The notes: generated from the sequence alone by a model not told the origin. DNA of 64,000 bases from DASXKD01 sp963806145 (GCA_963806145.1 CAWDXD010000005.1:124001-188000), one strand, 5' to 3'; counted from the first letter of the stretch, positions 24,342-32,227 are shown. Translations and numbers: made by a program.

Positions 24342-24908
24342 ATGACACAACGACCGAACCGGAACCTCGTGCTGTTCCGGCACGCCAAGTCGGCCTGGCC
24401 CGATGTGCCCGATCACGAGCGCCCGCTGGCCAGCCGCGGCATCCGGGACGCCCCGCTGATGGGACGCTGGCTGCGCGACGCGGGCCTGGTGCCCGGTCAG
24501 GTGCTGTGCTCGACCGCCCGCCGGGCCCGCGAGACCTGGCAGTTCGCGCAGGCCAGCCTGGCCGCCTCACCGCCGGTCAGCTTCGAGGACAGCATCTACG
24601 ACGCCACCGCCACGGAACTGCTTGCCCTGATCCGCGAGGTGCCGCCGGTCACGGGCACGCTGTTGCTCATCGGGCACAACCCGGCGATCGAAGATCTGGC
24701 CCTCATGCTCGCGGCGCCCTCCGGTGCCGCCGGGCCCGGTGCCGCGGGCCGCGGCGACCTGGAGCGGATGCGGGCCAAGTTCCCCACCGCCGCGATTGCG
24801 GTGCTGCAGCCCGCGGGGACCTGGCGCGGCCTGGACCCGGGCCGGGCACGGCTCACCGCGTTCGTCACACCCCGCGACCTGCCCATGTCGTCCGATCGGC
24901 CAGGGTAA
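24342..24908 (+). CDS. SixA-like histidine phosphatase
   Basis: 188 aa phosphohistidine phosphatase-type member of the histidine phosphatase superfamily. LFRHAKSAWPD holds the catalytic RHG-like motif in its SixA form (RHAK). STARRARETWQ supplies the second Arg, and LLIGHNPAIEDLA the second His. ATG 24342 is used; the in-frame GTG 24336 is possible. In other bacteria SixA dephosphorylates His-phosphorylated proteins; the substrate here is unknown. It is divergent from menB with a gap of about 70 bp. Confidence 0.88.
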   Translation: MTQRPNRNLVLFRHAKSAWPDVPDHERPLASRGIRDAPLMGRWLRDAGLVPGQVLCSTARRARETWQFAQASLAASPPVSFEDSIYDATATELLALIREVPPVTGTLLLIGHNPAIEDLALMLAAPSGAAGPGAAGRGDLERMRAKFPTAAIAVLQPAGTWRGLDPGRARLTAFVTPRDLPMSSDRPG

Positions 24909-24920
24909 GGAGTCCAACTT

Positions 24921-25010
24921 GTGGCCGTCGGATCGCGTGGCGATGTGGCGCCGTTCACGGGGCTCGGCCGCGCGGGCGAGTGGCCCGCTTGCTCATATCG
25001 CCCGGCAGGA
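24921..25010 (+). pseudogene. N-terminal remnant of a UGT-like glycosyltransferase
   Basis: A GTG 8 nt after AAGGAG begins VAVGSRGDVAPFTGLGRA, which matches the N-terminal first-strand and loop signature of sterol/macrolide-type glycosyltransferases (GSRGDVxPFxxLGxxL). After about 18 codons the similarity stops, and the frame continues only as antisense to the neighbouring SCO1-fusion gene. It looks like the left-over head of a deleted gene, with its ribosome-binding site still present. Read from pattern only. Confidence 0.45.
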
Positions 25011-26933
25011 TCACCGTGCCTCCAGCGCCTGCTGCGCGGCACCGGCGAACAGCGCGGCGAACGAGGACTTGGTTGCAGCCGTGCCCGGCCCCGGGTCGGT
25101 GTTCAGCACCTGCCGGACATGGCCGCTGCGGTCGATGACATAGGCCTCGTGGTTGTGCACGGTCATCGCGCCAGCGGCCAGGCCGTAGGCGGTCACCCCG
25201 TAGGCGTGCCAGACCCGCCGGAGCGTGGTCAGGTTCCCGGTCAGGTAGAGCCAGTTGGGCACCGTGTCCAGCCGTTCCCGGCGATCGAAGGCGTCGGCTG
25301 CAGCGGTGGAGTGATAGGTCGGGCTGAGGGTGATCGCGACCAGTACCACGTCCCGCTCACGGGCGGCGAGCAACTGCCCGGCGTAGCGGAGCTCCTGGGC
25401 GATCAGCGGGCAGTCGGAGGTGCACACCGGGTCGAGGAAGGTCAGCAGCACCACCTTGCCGTGCAGGCTGGCCAGCGACACCGGCCGCCCATGCTGGTCG
25501 GTGAGCCGGAACGGCGGCGCCGGATAGTCCAGCGAGGCGCTCGACCCGGCGATCGACTCGGCCAGGATCGGGTCGGCGGCCCGGCTCGCCTGAGCGGCCG
25601 CCATCGGCGCCGCACCGAGCAGGATCACTCCGACCGCCCCGGCCGAGACTACAGAACGGGCACTGGCGGCACCGATCGCCCGGCGCAGCGAGGCCGGGCG
25701 GAACCGGTCCCGCCATCCGGTCCCCGCGGCGAGGCCGGCGGTCGCCGCGGGGCCGCCGGCCGCGGCGGGGACGGGCGCCGTTGCCGGGGCTGGTGCCGCT
25801 GCCCCCGCGCGGGCCATCGCCGGGACAGGAGTCAGGGCCAGGTACCCGGCGACGACCAGGAGCAGCAACGGGATCATGCTGTTCGGGTCGGTGCCAAGCC
25901 CACCGAAGAACCCGAGGTCTTCGACGAGCAGCCAGTCGGCCACGCACAGTACCGCCAGGAACAGCACCGCCGCGCGCAGCACCGCGGGCCGGGCGCCCTG
26001 CAACTGCCGCGCGGCCAGCAGGGCCAGGCCGATCAGGGCGGGGGCGATCACCGCGAAGAGGTTCACCGCGAAGCCGTGCGCTTCGTCGAAGGAGGTGAAC
26101 GCCCGGACCCATGCGGCCAGGAATCCCGGCTGCGGGGTCTGCGCCATCGAGGCCGTCATCGCGGCCAGGGTGCCCGGGTTCCCGTGCTGCGTCCCTTGCC
26201 AGAAACCGCGCCCCGGCCAGGCCTGCAGCACCGCCATCCCGGCGAAGAAGATGCCCATGGCCGCAAGGATGGCGCGGCCCAGCCGGGGGGTGCGCCAGTA
26301 GCCTTCCGGCAGGGCGATCAGCGCGCCCGCGGCGCAGTAGCACAGCACCGCGCCCGGGGCACCGAACAGCCAGGTCAGTGCCGGAGCGAAGATCCCGCCG
26401 AACGACTCGCCGAAGACCCAGACCACCAGCCCCCAGCCCGCGCTGGCCAGTCCTGCCAGCCGCGACCACGGACCGTCGGCGGCGGCCATCAGCCAGATGC
26501 CGATCCCCACCTGGATCCACACCGCCGCCGCCCCGGCCTGGATTGGGTGATAAGACCAGGTCGTGCCGCCCCAGTTCACCACGTGCTGCACCCACCGGGG
26601 CGAATCGGCCGCCGTCGGCTCGATCCCCTGGGACGGGAGGCCGACCGCCATCGCCGGCTGAGCCTGCAACAGCCCGTCGAAGATCCACAACAGGCCGAAC
26701 CCGATCCGCAGCAGCCGCCGTCCCGCGGGCTCGGCCGCCCACGCCGCGGCCTGCCCGGCGGCCCTGCCCGCCGCACCGGACATCGGGCTGAGCCACCCGC
26801 CCGCCCCGGCCCAGACCGCGCCGACCAGGAAGAAGATCAGTAGCGCGACGATCCCCTGATGGATCAGCGCCGCGCGGAATGCCGCAACCACTACCGGGTC
26901 ATCGGCGTTCAGTCCGGAGTTCATGCCAGGCAT
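25011..26933 (-). CDS. Polytopic membrane protein fused to a SCO1/thioredoxin-like domain
   Basis: 640 aa. The first ~390 residues contain about eight to nine hydrophobic helices (for example GIVALLIFFLVGAVWAGAGG, WIQVGIGIWLMAAADG, MIPLLLLVVAGYLALTPVP). An Ala/Pro/Gly linker follows, then another hydrophobic segment near residue 455. The C-terminal ~180 residues form a thioredoxin-fold SCO1/SenC domain with DPVCTSDCP (CxxxC copper ligands) and a downstream His in VHNHEAYVID. SCO1 proteins deliver copper to cytochrome oxidase or act as thiol reductases. The membrane half is not identified. The fusion suggests a membrane-tethered redox or copper-delivery device. Confidence 0.8.
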   Translation of the reverse strand: MPGMNSGLNADDPVVVAAFRAALIHQGIVALLIFFLVGAVWAGAGGWLSPMSGAAGRAAGQAAAWAAEPAGRRLLRIGFGLLWIFDGLLQAQPAMAVGLPSQGIEPTAADSPRWVQHVVNWGGTTWSYHPIQAGAAAVWIQVGIGIWLMAAADGPWSRLAGLASAGWGLVVWVFGESFGGIFAPALTWLFGAPGAVLCYCAAGALIALPEGYWRTPRLGRAILAAMGIFFAGMAVLQAWPGRGFWQGTQHGNPGTLAAMTASMAQTPQPGFLAAWVRAFTSFDEAHGFAVNLFAVIAPALIGLALLAARQLQGARPAVLRAAVLFLAVLCVADWLLVEDLGFFGGLGTDPNSMIPLLLLVVAGYLALTPVPAMARAGAAAPAPATAPVPAAAGGPAATAGLAAGTGWRDRFRPASLRRAIGAASARSVVSAGAVGVILLGAAPMAAAQASRAADPILAESIAGSSASLDYPAPPFRLTDQHGRPVSLASLHGKVVLLTFLDPVCTSDCPLIAQELRYAGQLLAARERDVVLVAITLSPTYHSTAAADAFDRRERLDTVPNWLYLTGNLTTLRRVWHAYGVTAYGLAAGAMTVHNHEAYVIDRSGHVRQVLNTDPGPGTAATKSSFAALFAGAAQQALEAR

Positions 26934-27176
26934 CGCACCGGCCGCCTTGCGGGCGTCATCTGCCGCATAACCTGGCTAGCCGGCGGCGCGCCCAGGAAAG
27001 TTCCCATCGGGCGGCCGCGGTGCGCCAGGCAACCTGGCTGAATCACAGGCCCTCCTCCCGCCGGTCGCAGATCGTAACGACCTTAGGCCGGCGGGCTTGG
27101 TGGCCTCATCGGCGAAACTGCCTGAATTTGCGCTCGCGGCTGCCCAGATTTGCGCCGGCGACTACCTACGCCACGG

Positions 27177-27575
27177 CTATCCGAGCTTGGCTTCGGGCAG
27201 GATCGGTTCGAACAGTTCCACCGGGTTGCCGGACGGGTCCTCGGCGAGGATCTGCCTGCCGCCGGTGCCGGTGACGATGTCGTTGCGGAACCGGACTCCG
27301 TTCTTGCGAAGCTTCTCCACCGTGCCGGCCAGGTCGGCGACCTCGATGGCGAAGCGGTTCCAGCCGCCGGGCCGCGGCATTGTCCCGTCCGGCATCGCCT
27401 GGCCGCCCCCGGGCCCGCCCCCTGGCGCGCTGAGCACCAGGCGCAGTTCCCCGCGCGACAGCATCGCGAAGGCCGGGGCGGGATGCATCACCTCGGCGAA
27501 GCCCAGGTGATGGGTGTAGAACGCGATCGCGGCATCGACGTCGTTGACGATGTACCGCACGCTTACTGTGGCCAT
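27177..27575 (-). CDS. VOC (glyoxalase/bleomycin-resistance) family protein
   Basis: 132 aa with two beta-alpha-beta-beta-beta modules. VRYIVNDVDAAIAFYTHHLGF starts module 1 and FAIEVADLAGTVEKLRKNGVRF starts module 2; the C-terminal EDPSGNPVELFEP motif is typical and supplies a metal-ligand Glu. ATG 27575 lies 6-7 nt after AGGAGGT; ATG 27581 is too close. Monocistronic by position. Substrate unknown. Confidence 0.85.
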   Translation of the reverse strand: MATVSVRYIVNDVDAAIAFYTHHLGFAEVMHPAPAFAMLSRGELRLVLSAPGGGPGGGQAMPDGTMPRPGGWNRFAIEVADLAGTVEKLRKNGVRFRNDIVTGTGGRQILAEDPSGNPVELFEPILPEAKLG

Positions 27576-27962
27576 CCACATACCTCCTCGGCCGGGGGCA
27601 GCTCACAGCACCATCCTGCCCCGCCACTGGCCGCCAGGCTGCGCCTGCCAGCATCGGAGGAGGACAATCGGAGGGTGCTGGCCGTCCTGCGCTACCCCCG
27701 GCCTGGGCCATATCCGCGCAGCTGAGCAGGAGGTGACCGGAAGGGCAGGCCGCCGACTGACCGGGCGCCCCGAAACCGCCCCACCCTCCCGGAAACCATT
27801 CGTGATCATGGCGTAGCGGCCCATCCAGGTGCGGTAGTCCCGTGATCATGGCCAGCTCCCGCGATCTGCCAGCGTGAACGTGGCGTGGGCCGGAATGCCC
27901 CGCGCCCCCAGCGCGAGCCAGCTTACGTTGCGTTATAGCTGCACTAGCAGCATAATGCATGC
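27576..27962. other. Intergenic region with a 12-bp direct repeat
   Basis: 387 bp without a convincing separate gene (the open tail of the minus-strand amidotransferase frame reaches 27944). CGTGATCATGGC occurs at 27801-27812 and again at 27841-27852, a 40-bp period; each copy contains TGATCA. The last 35 bp hold the vapB-like promoter. Confidence 0.4.
27928..27962 (+). promoter_or_regulatory. Leaderless toxin-antitoxin promoter with operator in its spacer
   Basis: TTGCGT (27928-27933), 17-bp spacer, CATAAT (27951-27956), then 6 bp to the antitoxin ATG at 27963. The inverted repeat GCTGC-ACTA-GCAGC (27938-27951) fills the space between the two hexamers, an ideal place for autorepression by the ribbon-helix-helix antitoxin. 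Confidence 0.55.
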
Positions 27963-29575
27963 ATGACTACGTCAATCACAATCCGGGATGTTCCCGACGA
28001 GACCCGTGATGAGCTGGCCGCCCGTGCCGCTCTGAGTGGCCGGTCACTGCAGGAGTACCTGCGAGCCAGGCTCGTCGAGCTTGCGCGACGGCCCGATGCC
28101 GAGGCTCTTGTGCAACGAATCCATGCCAGAAAGGCTGCGACGGAGTCCTCTCTGCCAGCCGACCGCATCCTGTCCCACCGCGACGAGGACCGCCGGTGAC
28201 CGTTGTCGTTGATGCCTCGCTCGTGGTGTCGGCGCTCGTCGATGGCGGCAACACCGGTTCCTGGGCGGAATCCCTGCTCGCCGACGAGCCGCTCAGTGCC
28301 CCGCACCTGATGCCGGTCGAGGCAGCCAACATTCTGCGCCGGGCCGCCGCCACCGGCGAGATTTCCGCCGATGTCGCGGCGATGGCCCATGCCGATCTCC
28401 TCGACATGCGGGTGGAACTCTTCCCCTACGGCCCGTTCGCCCCCCGGGTATGGGAACTCAGGGACAATCTCACTTCCTACGACGCCTGGTATGTCGCATT
28501 GGCCGAGTTTCTCGGTTCCCGCGTTGCGACGCTCGACCTCAAGCTGGCGCGGGCGACCGGGCCCCGATGCGGCTTCGAGACTCCGCCCCCAGCATGAGAG
28601 CCGGGCCGCGCCGGGCGGGCGACTGCCCCAGGGCGTGGGAGGTTTCTCGTGGCTGCCTCCTGTGGCGTCCCCCTCAACCGCCGAGCCCGTGGAAGCTGAG
28701 GCCGGCGCCGTCCACCGATGCCAACGCTGTGCGGGCCGCCCTAGTGTGAGCGCGGGACCGGCAGGTAACCGCCCGGCCGGCGACCGGGACGCAGGCTCGA
28801 GTGAGAACGCCGACGTGTGCAGCGTGACCCGGTCCACGGCCAGCACGGTGTTGTTGGGCAGCATGGCCCAGCCCGGCTGGGGCCACCCCGAGCTTGCCAC
28901 GACCACCGCGTCCCGGGTGGCCCGGCAAGCCAGGTGGAAGTACCCGGCGATCTCCTCGGGCGTGCTGGCGAGACCCCGCTTCCGCAGCTCATCGGCGGGA
29001 ATCCGGGCCGGGTCGTGCCAGGAGATCACGTACATTTTCGCCGGTGAGAGCAGCACCGCATTGAGGCTGTTCACCGCGTAGCGCGCCGCGATGCTGGCCA
29101 CCGTGTCCGCGACCGCCGCGATCATGTCACCGCGCCTGGCCTCCAGCCGCCACATGATGTGCAGCAGGTAGCGCTCGCTGTCGGTCGATCCGGCGAGCCG
29201 CCGCTCCCATTCGGCGGGCAGCATCTCGCCGAGCCGGTCCTGCGGGTGTATGGCACCGTTGTGAGCGAGGGTGTAGGGGCCGAAGCGGAACGGGTGGGAG
29301 TTGGGGTAGCCGATGCCCAGGCCCGGTGTTGCCCCGCGCAGGTGCACCAGGCCGAGGTCGCCCAGCGCGCACTGGGCCAGCCGGGCGTATTCCGGCTCCT
29401 CCGCCGCACGCCGCGCGGACTTCCGCACCCGCGGCCCGTCGGCGTCGTACCAGGCCATGCCCCAGCCATCGGCATGAAAGGCCGACAGCGCGGTGAACTC
29501 ACCCAGCCCTTCCTGGGCGAGCAGGCCCGCCACGGACGCGCTGCCGCGGGAACAGTAACCAAGCAGGCGGCACAT
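27944..29575 (-). CDS. Class II glutamine amidotransferase (EgtC-like), long antisense tail
   Basis: The recognisable enzyme is residues 1 to about 280 (29575 down to about 28735): MCRLLGY with nucleophile Cys2, DGWGMAWY, LVHLRGATPG, and HPFRFGPYTLAHNGAIH, all standard Ntn-type amidotransferase motifs. EgtC-like members hydrolyse gamma-glutamyl amides. The frame then runs another ~260 codons without a stop, through the vapBC-like pair on the other strand; this tail has Arg/Pro/Gly-rich antisense-type composition. The stop may have been lost, or a frameshift near 28760 may have removed the natural end. Last gene of the operon aminotransferase-cupin-SDR-amidotransferase (10-bp gap). Confidence 0.75.
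   Translation of the reverse strand: MCRLLGYCSRGSASVAGLLAQEGLGEFTALSAFHADGWGMAWYDADGPRVRKSARRAAEEPEYARLAQCALGDLGLVHLRGATPGLGIGYPNSHPFRFGPYTLAHNGAIHPQDRLGEMLPAEWERRLAGSTDSERYLLHIMWRLEARRGDMIAAVADTVASIAARYAVNSLNAVLLSPAKMYVISWHDPARIPADELRKRGLASTPEEIAGYFHLACRATRDAVVVASSGWPQPGWAMLPNNTVLAVDRVTLHTSAFSLEPASRSPAGRLPAGPALTLGRPAQRWHRWTAPASASTGSAVEGDATGGSHEKPPTPWGSRPPGAARLSCWGRSLEAASGPGRPRQLEVERRNAGTEKLGQCDIPGVVGSEIVPEFPYPGGERAVGEEFHPHVEEIGMGHRRDIGGNLAGGGGPAQNVGCLDRHQVRGTERLVGEQGFRPGTGVAAIDERRHHERGINDNGHRRSSSRWDRMRSAGREDSVAAFLAWIRCTRASASGRRASSTSLARRYSCSDRPLRAARAASSSRVSSGTSRIVIDVVMHALCC
27963..28199 (+). CDS. FitA/VapB-like ribbon-helix-helix antitoxin
   Basis: 78 aa. The N-terminus TTSITIRDVPDETRDELAAR is a ribbon-helix-helix DNA-binding strand and helix, followed by SGRSLQEYLRARLVELAR. 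The C-terminal third is basic/acidic and flexible, as expected for the toxin-neutralising part. The stop overlaps the toxin GTG start (GTGA). Leaderless translation is likely. It should bind its own promoter together with the toxin. Confidence 0.87.
   Translation: MTTSITIRDVPDETRDELAARAALSGRSLQEYLRARLVELARRPDAEALVQRIHARKAATESSLPADRILSHRDEDRR
28196..28597 (+). CDS. VapC-like PIN-domain toxin
   Basis: 133 aa endoribonuclease-type PIN domain. Acidic residues expected in the metal site are present: Asp in VVVDASLV, Glu in MPVEAANILRR, Asp in TSYDAWYVALAE, and Asp in ATLDLKLARA. The GTG start overlaps the antitoxin stop. VapC toxins usually cut tRNA or rRNA when released from VapB. The whole pair lies antisense to the downstream part of the amidotransferase reading frame. 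Confidence 0.9.
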   Translation: MTVVVDASLVVSALVDGGNTGSWAESLLADEPLSAPHLMPVEAANILRRAAATGEISADVAAMAHADLLDMRVELFPYGPFAPRVWELRDNLTSYDAWYVALAEFLGSRVATLDLKLARATGPRCGFETPPPA

Positions 29576-29584
29576 GTGCCGCCT

Positions 29585-30382
29585 CTAGAGGTACTTGCCC
29601 ATGCCGCCGGCCACGTCTATCGACGCACCCGTGAGGTAGCTCGCGCGGTCACCGGCCAGGAAGGCGACCAGGCCCGCCACCTCGTCGGGCCGCCCGAACC
29701 GGCCAAGCGGGACCTCCGCGGCGGCGAGCTGGCCGAAGAACTCCCCGGCGGGCATGCCAGGCGCGCGGCGACGGTGGATGTTCTCCCACTGCGGGGTCGT
29801 GACGAACCCGATGTTGACGCTGTTCACCAGGATCCCCTCGCCGCCCAGCTCCATGGCGAGGGCCTTGGCGAGGCTGAGGCAGGATGCCCGGTTCACCGAC
29901 GAGGCGAGGAAGGCCGGGTCCGGGTAGCGCCCGTACACGGCGTTGATGTTGATGACCCGCGGCGCCTTGCTCTGCCGCAGGTGCGGCAGGGCCGCGCGGG
30001 TGCAGCGGATCTGCGAGAGCAGCTTGGTGTCGATGTCGGCGTGCCAGTCGTCGTCGGTCAGCGTGCCGAACCGGCCGGGCCTGGCGCCGCCGGCGTTGTT
30101 GACCAGGATGTCCAGCCCGCCCATGGCGGCCGTGGCGGCCTCGATGAACTCGCTCACCTGTCCCGGCGCCGTGACGTCGCAGGGCATCGCACGGACCGAG
30201 CCGGCGCTCTCATCAGGCATCTGCTTGACCAGCTCAACGGCTGCCGCCTCCAGCTCATCCGGATGCCGCGAGCAGATCGTCACCGCCGCCCCCTCGGCCA
30301 TCAGCTCGGCGGCGATCGCCTTGCCGATGCCCTTGGATCCGCCCGTGACGACTGCCCGCCGCCCGGCCAGCCCCAGGTCCAT
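29585..30382 (-). CDS. Atypical short-chain dehydrogenase/reductase
   Basis: 265 aa Rossmann-fold protein. TGGSKGIG (cofactor loop), DILVNNAGG (NNAG motif), the DVTAPG acidic turn and the C-terminal YLTGASIDVAGG are classic. The active-site segment reads ASSVNRAS where YxxxK normally stands, so the catalytic Tyr aligns with Ser and Lys with Arg; the upstream Ser position reads Asn (NINAVYG). This matches a known atypical SDR subgroup whose chemistry is not settled. The start codon directly follows the cupin stop. Confidence 0.88.
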   Translation of the reverse strand: MDLGLAGRRAVVTGGSKGIGKAIAAELMAEGAAVTICSRHPDELEAAAVELVKQMPDESAGSVRAMPCDVTAPGQVSEFIEAATAAMGGLDILVNNAGGARPGRFGTLTDDDWHADIDTKLLSQIRCTRAALPHLRQSKAPRVININAVYGRYPDPAFLASSVNRASCLSLAKALAMELGGEGILVNSVNIGFVTTPQWENIHRRRAPGMPAGEFFGQLAAAEVPLGRFGRPDEVAGLVAFLAGDRASYLTGASIDVAGGMGKYL

Positions 30383-30853
30383 CTACGCACCGTCCGGCTG
30401 GCCGCCGGGCTCCTGCTCTCCGGGCGCCGCGCCCGCCTCGGCGGCCTGCGCCTCCGCCAGCTTGAGCAGGCTCTCCCGCGGCGGGACGAACACGTCGATC
30501 TCCAGGCAGTGGCTGTCGGTCGTCCAGGCTCCGTGCGGGACCCAGGACGGCACCACCGCGACGTCTCCCCTGTGCATGGTGCGCACGTCCCCGTCCAGGT
30601 CGAAGGTGAACTCGCCGTCCAGCACGATCACGATCTGCTCTTCCTCGTGCACGTGCCGCGGCGCCTCCGTGCCGGGCTCGAAGCTGACGAAGTTCGCCAT
30701 GCCACGCTGCCCGAGGACGGGGCGGAACCCGAGCCCGGGCAGGAACTCCACCGGGGTGACCGAATCCACGTTCACGTACCGGCCGACGCCGCCACGCTCA
30801 CCCAGCGCCTCCGTGGTGAAGTGACTGGCAGCATCGCCAAGCGCTTCGCTCAC
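30383..30853 (-). CDS. Cupin-domain protein
   Basis: 156 aa with one conserved beta-barrel. Motif 1 reads PRHVHEEEQIVIVLDGEFTF, where the two His and a Glu would bind a metal; motif 2 reads HRGDVAVVPSWVPHGAWTTD with the third His. Ala/Glu/Gly-rich C-terminal tail. The GTG start overlaps the aminotransferase stop (GTGA), and the stop abuts the SDR start. It could be a small dioxygenase or isomerase acting on a pathway intermediate, or a sensor; nothing distinguishes these. Confidence 0.88.
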   Translation of the reverse strand: MSEALGDAASHFTTEALGERGGVGRYVNVDSVTPVEFLPGLGFRPVLGQRGMANFVSFEPGTEAPRHVHEEEQIVIVLDGEFTFDLDGDVRTMHRGDVAVVPSWVPHGAWTTDSHCLEIDVFVPPRESLLKLAEAQAAEAGAAPGEQEPGGQPDGA

Positions 30854-32067
30854 TTGCCCTCCAAGCCGGTCTTCAGGACCTCGCCGATCCGGCGAATGCC
30901 CTCGTCGATGAGATGGTCCGCGACCCGGCTGTACGCCAGCCGGATCTGCGTGGCCCCGGCATCGCCGGGGTAGAACGGGCGGCCTGGCACGTAGGCCACG
31001 TTGCGATCCCTGGCCGCCGCGGAGAGGGCCACCGTGTCCGCCCCGTCCGGGGCGGTCAGCCAGACGTAGAACCCGCCCCGCGGCGTTGTCCATGTGGTGC
31101 CGTCCGGCATGTGCGCGGCCAGCGCCTGCGTGATCAGCCCGGCGCGGCGAGCGTAAAGCGCCCGCGAAGCGGCGATCTGCCGTTCCAGGTGCCCGGCCCG
31201 GCCGTATTCCTCGAACATCCGCTGGCCGAGCGCGCCGGAGCACTGGTCGGAGTTCTGCTTGGCGACGACGAGCCTGCCGATGACCTGCCGCGGTCCTGCC
31301 GCCCAGCCCAGCCGCACCCCCGGGAAGAAGATCTTCGAGCCGGTGCCAGCCTGCAGCACCACGTCCGGCGCGAGCGACCAGAGGCTGGCCGGTGGCGGAG
31401 CGCCGAAGCCAAGCTCCCGGTACGCGACGTCCTCACAGATCAGGAAGCCATAGTGGCGGGCCAGGCCGGCCAGCTCGGCGCGGCGGTCGGCGCTCATCGA
31501 CAGGCCCGTGGGGTTCTGGTAGTCCGGGATCGTATAAACGATCTTGGGCCGCAGCCCCCCGGCCAGCAGGCTGGCGAGCACATCGACGCGCATGCCGTCG
31601 TCGTCCACGGGAACGCCGCGCACATCGGCCTCGTATCCCCGGAACGCCATGATGCCGCCCAGGTAGGTGGGCGCCTCCACGACGACCACGTCCCCGGGGT
31701 CGACGTAGCTCTTGGCGAGCAGTTCCATGCAGTCGATGCCACCGCTGGTGATCATCAGTTCGGCTGGGCCCGGCCGGGCTCCTTCCAGCGACTCGAGCCG
31801 CCCGGCCACGTAGTCGCGGACCCCGGCGAGGCCCTCGGTCGCGGTGTACTGCAGGGCCACCGCGGCATCGCCGGCGATGAGCCGGCCCGCGATCTGCGCC
31901 AGGATCTCGGCGGGAAACGTCGCCGGGTCCGGGAAGCCGCCGGAGAACGTGATGACATCGGTTGCCCCGGCCAGGGCGAGAATGGCCGTGATCTCGCCGC
32001 CGCCGAGGGTGCGGGTCCGCCGGGCAAGGCCCGCGCTCCAGTCGTGCTGCTCAAGGGCTGCGGTCAT
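30850..32067 (-). CDS. PLP-dependent aminotransferase, class I/II (2-aminoadipate transaminase-like)
   Basis: 405 aa fold-type I aminotransferase. FSGGFPDPATFPAE near the N-terminus, YTIPDYQNPTGLSMS, and GTGSKIFFPGVRLGW with the Schiff-base Lys are all present. The closest familiar relatives are the LysN/AroH-like and MocR-C-terminal group. No DNA-binding domain is attached. It is the first gene of the minus-strand operon and is divergent from an Lrp-type regulator, whose likely operator lies between them. Confidence 0.9.
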   Translation of the reverse strand: MTAALEQHDWSAGLARRTRTLGGGEITAILALAGATDVITFSGGFPDPATFPAEILAQIAGRLIAGDAAVALQYTATEGLAGVRDYVAGRLESLEGARPGPAELMITSGGIDCMELLAKSYVDPGDVVVVEAPTYLGGIMAFRGYEADVRGVPVDDDGMRVDVLASLLAGGLRPKIVYTIPDYQNPTGLSMSADRRAELAGLARHYGFLICEDVAYRELGFGAPPPASLWSLAPDVVLQAGTGSKIFFPGVRLGWAAGPRQVIGRLVVAKQNSDQCSGALGQRMFEEYGRAGHLERQIAASRALYARRAGLITQALAAHMPDGTTWTTPRGGFYVWLTAPDGADTVALSAAARDRNVAYVPGRPFYPGDAGATQIRLAYSRVADHLIDEGIRRIGEVLKTGLEGK

Positions 32068-32126
32068 GTGCCTGTCCCTCTCTGACCGGCCGCGCTTTCT
32101 CTTGCTCGCCTCTCTTGACAGCAAAG

Positions 32127-32140
32127 TTTACAAATGTAAA
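32127..32140. promoter_or_regulatory. Lrp-type operator between divergent operons
   Basis: Perfect inverted repeat TTTACAAATGTAAA, with a further partial site TTACATTG at 32159-32166. It lies in an AT-rich island of the 160-bp intergenic region between the aminotransferase and Lrp genes, the usual place for feast/famine regulator binding. Confidence 0.6.
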
Positions 32141-32227
32141 AATCTTGGCCAGTCCTACTTACATTGATACGTCTTGTCTGAACTATAGCTCACACGGTCG
32201 GGGTTCACGAGATGGGCCACCTGGCAA

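Noticed and set aside
24921..26843. 640-codon plus-strand open frame antisense to the SCO1-fusion gene
   Set aside because: Only its first ~18 codons look like protein (kept as a glycosyltransferase remnant); the rest is antisense noise.
29159..30973. 604-codon plus-strand open frame over the amidotransferase, SDR and cupin genes
   Set aside because: Spans three real genes on the other strand and shows no domain.
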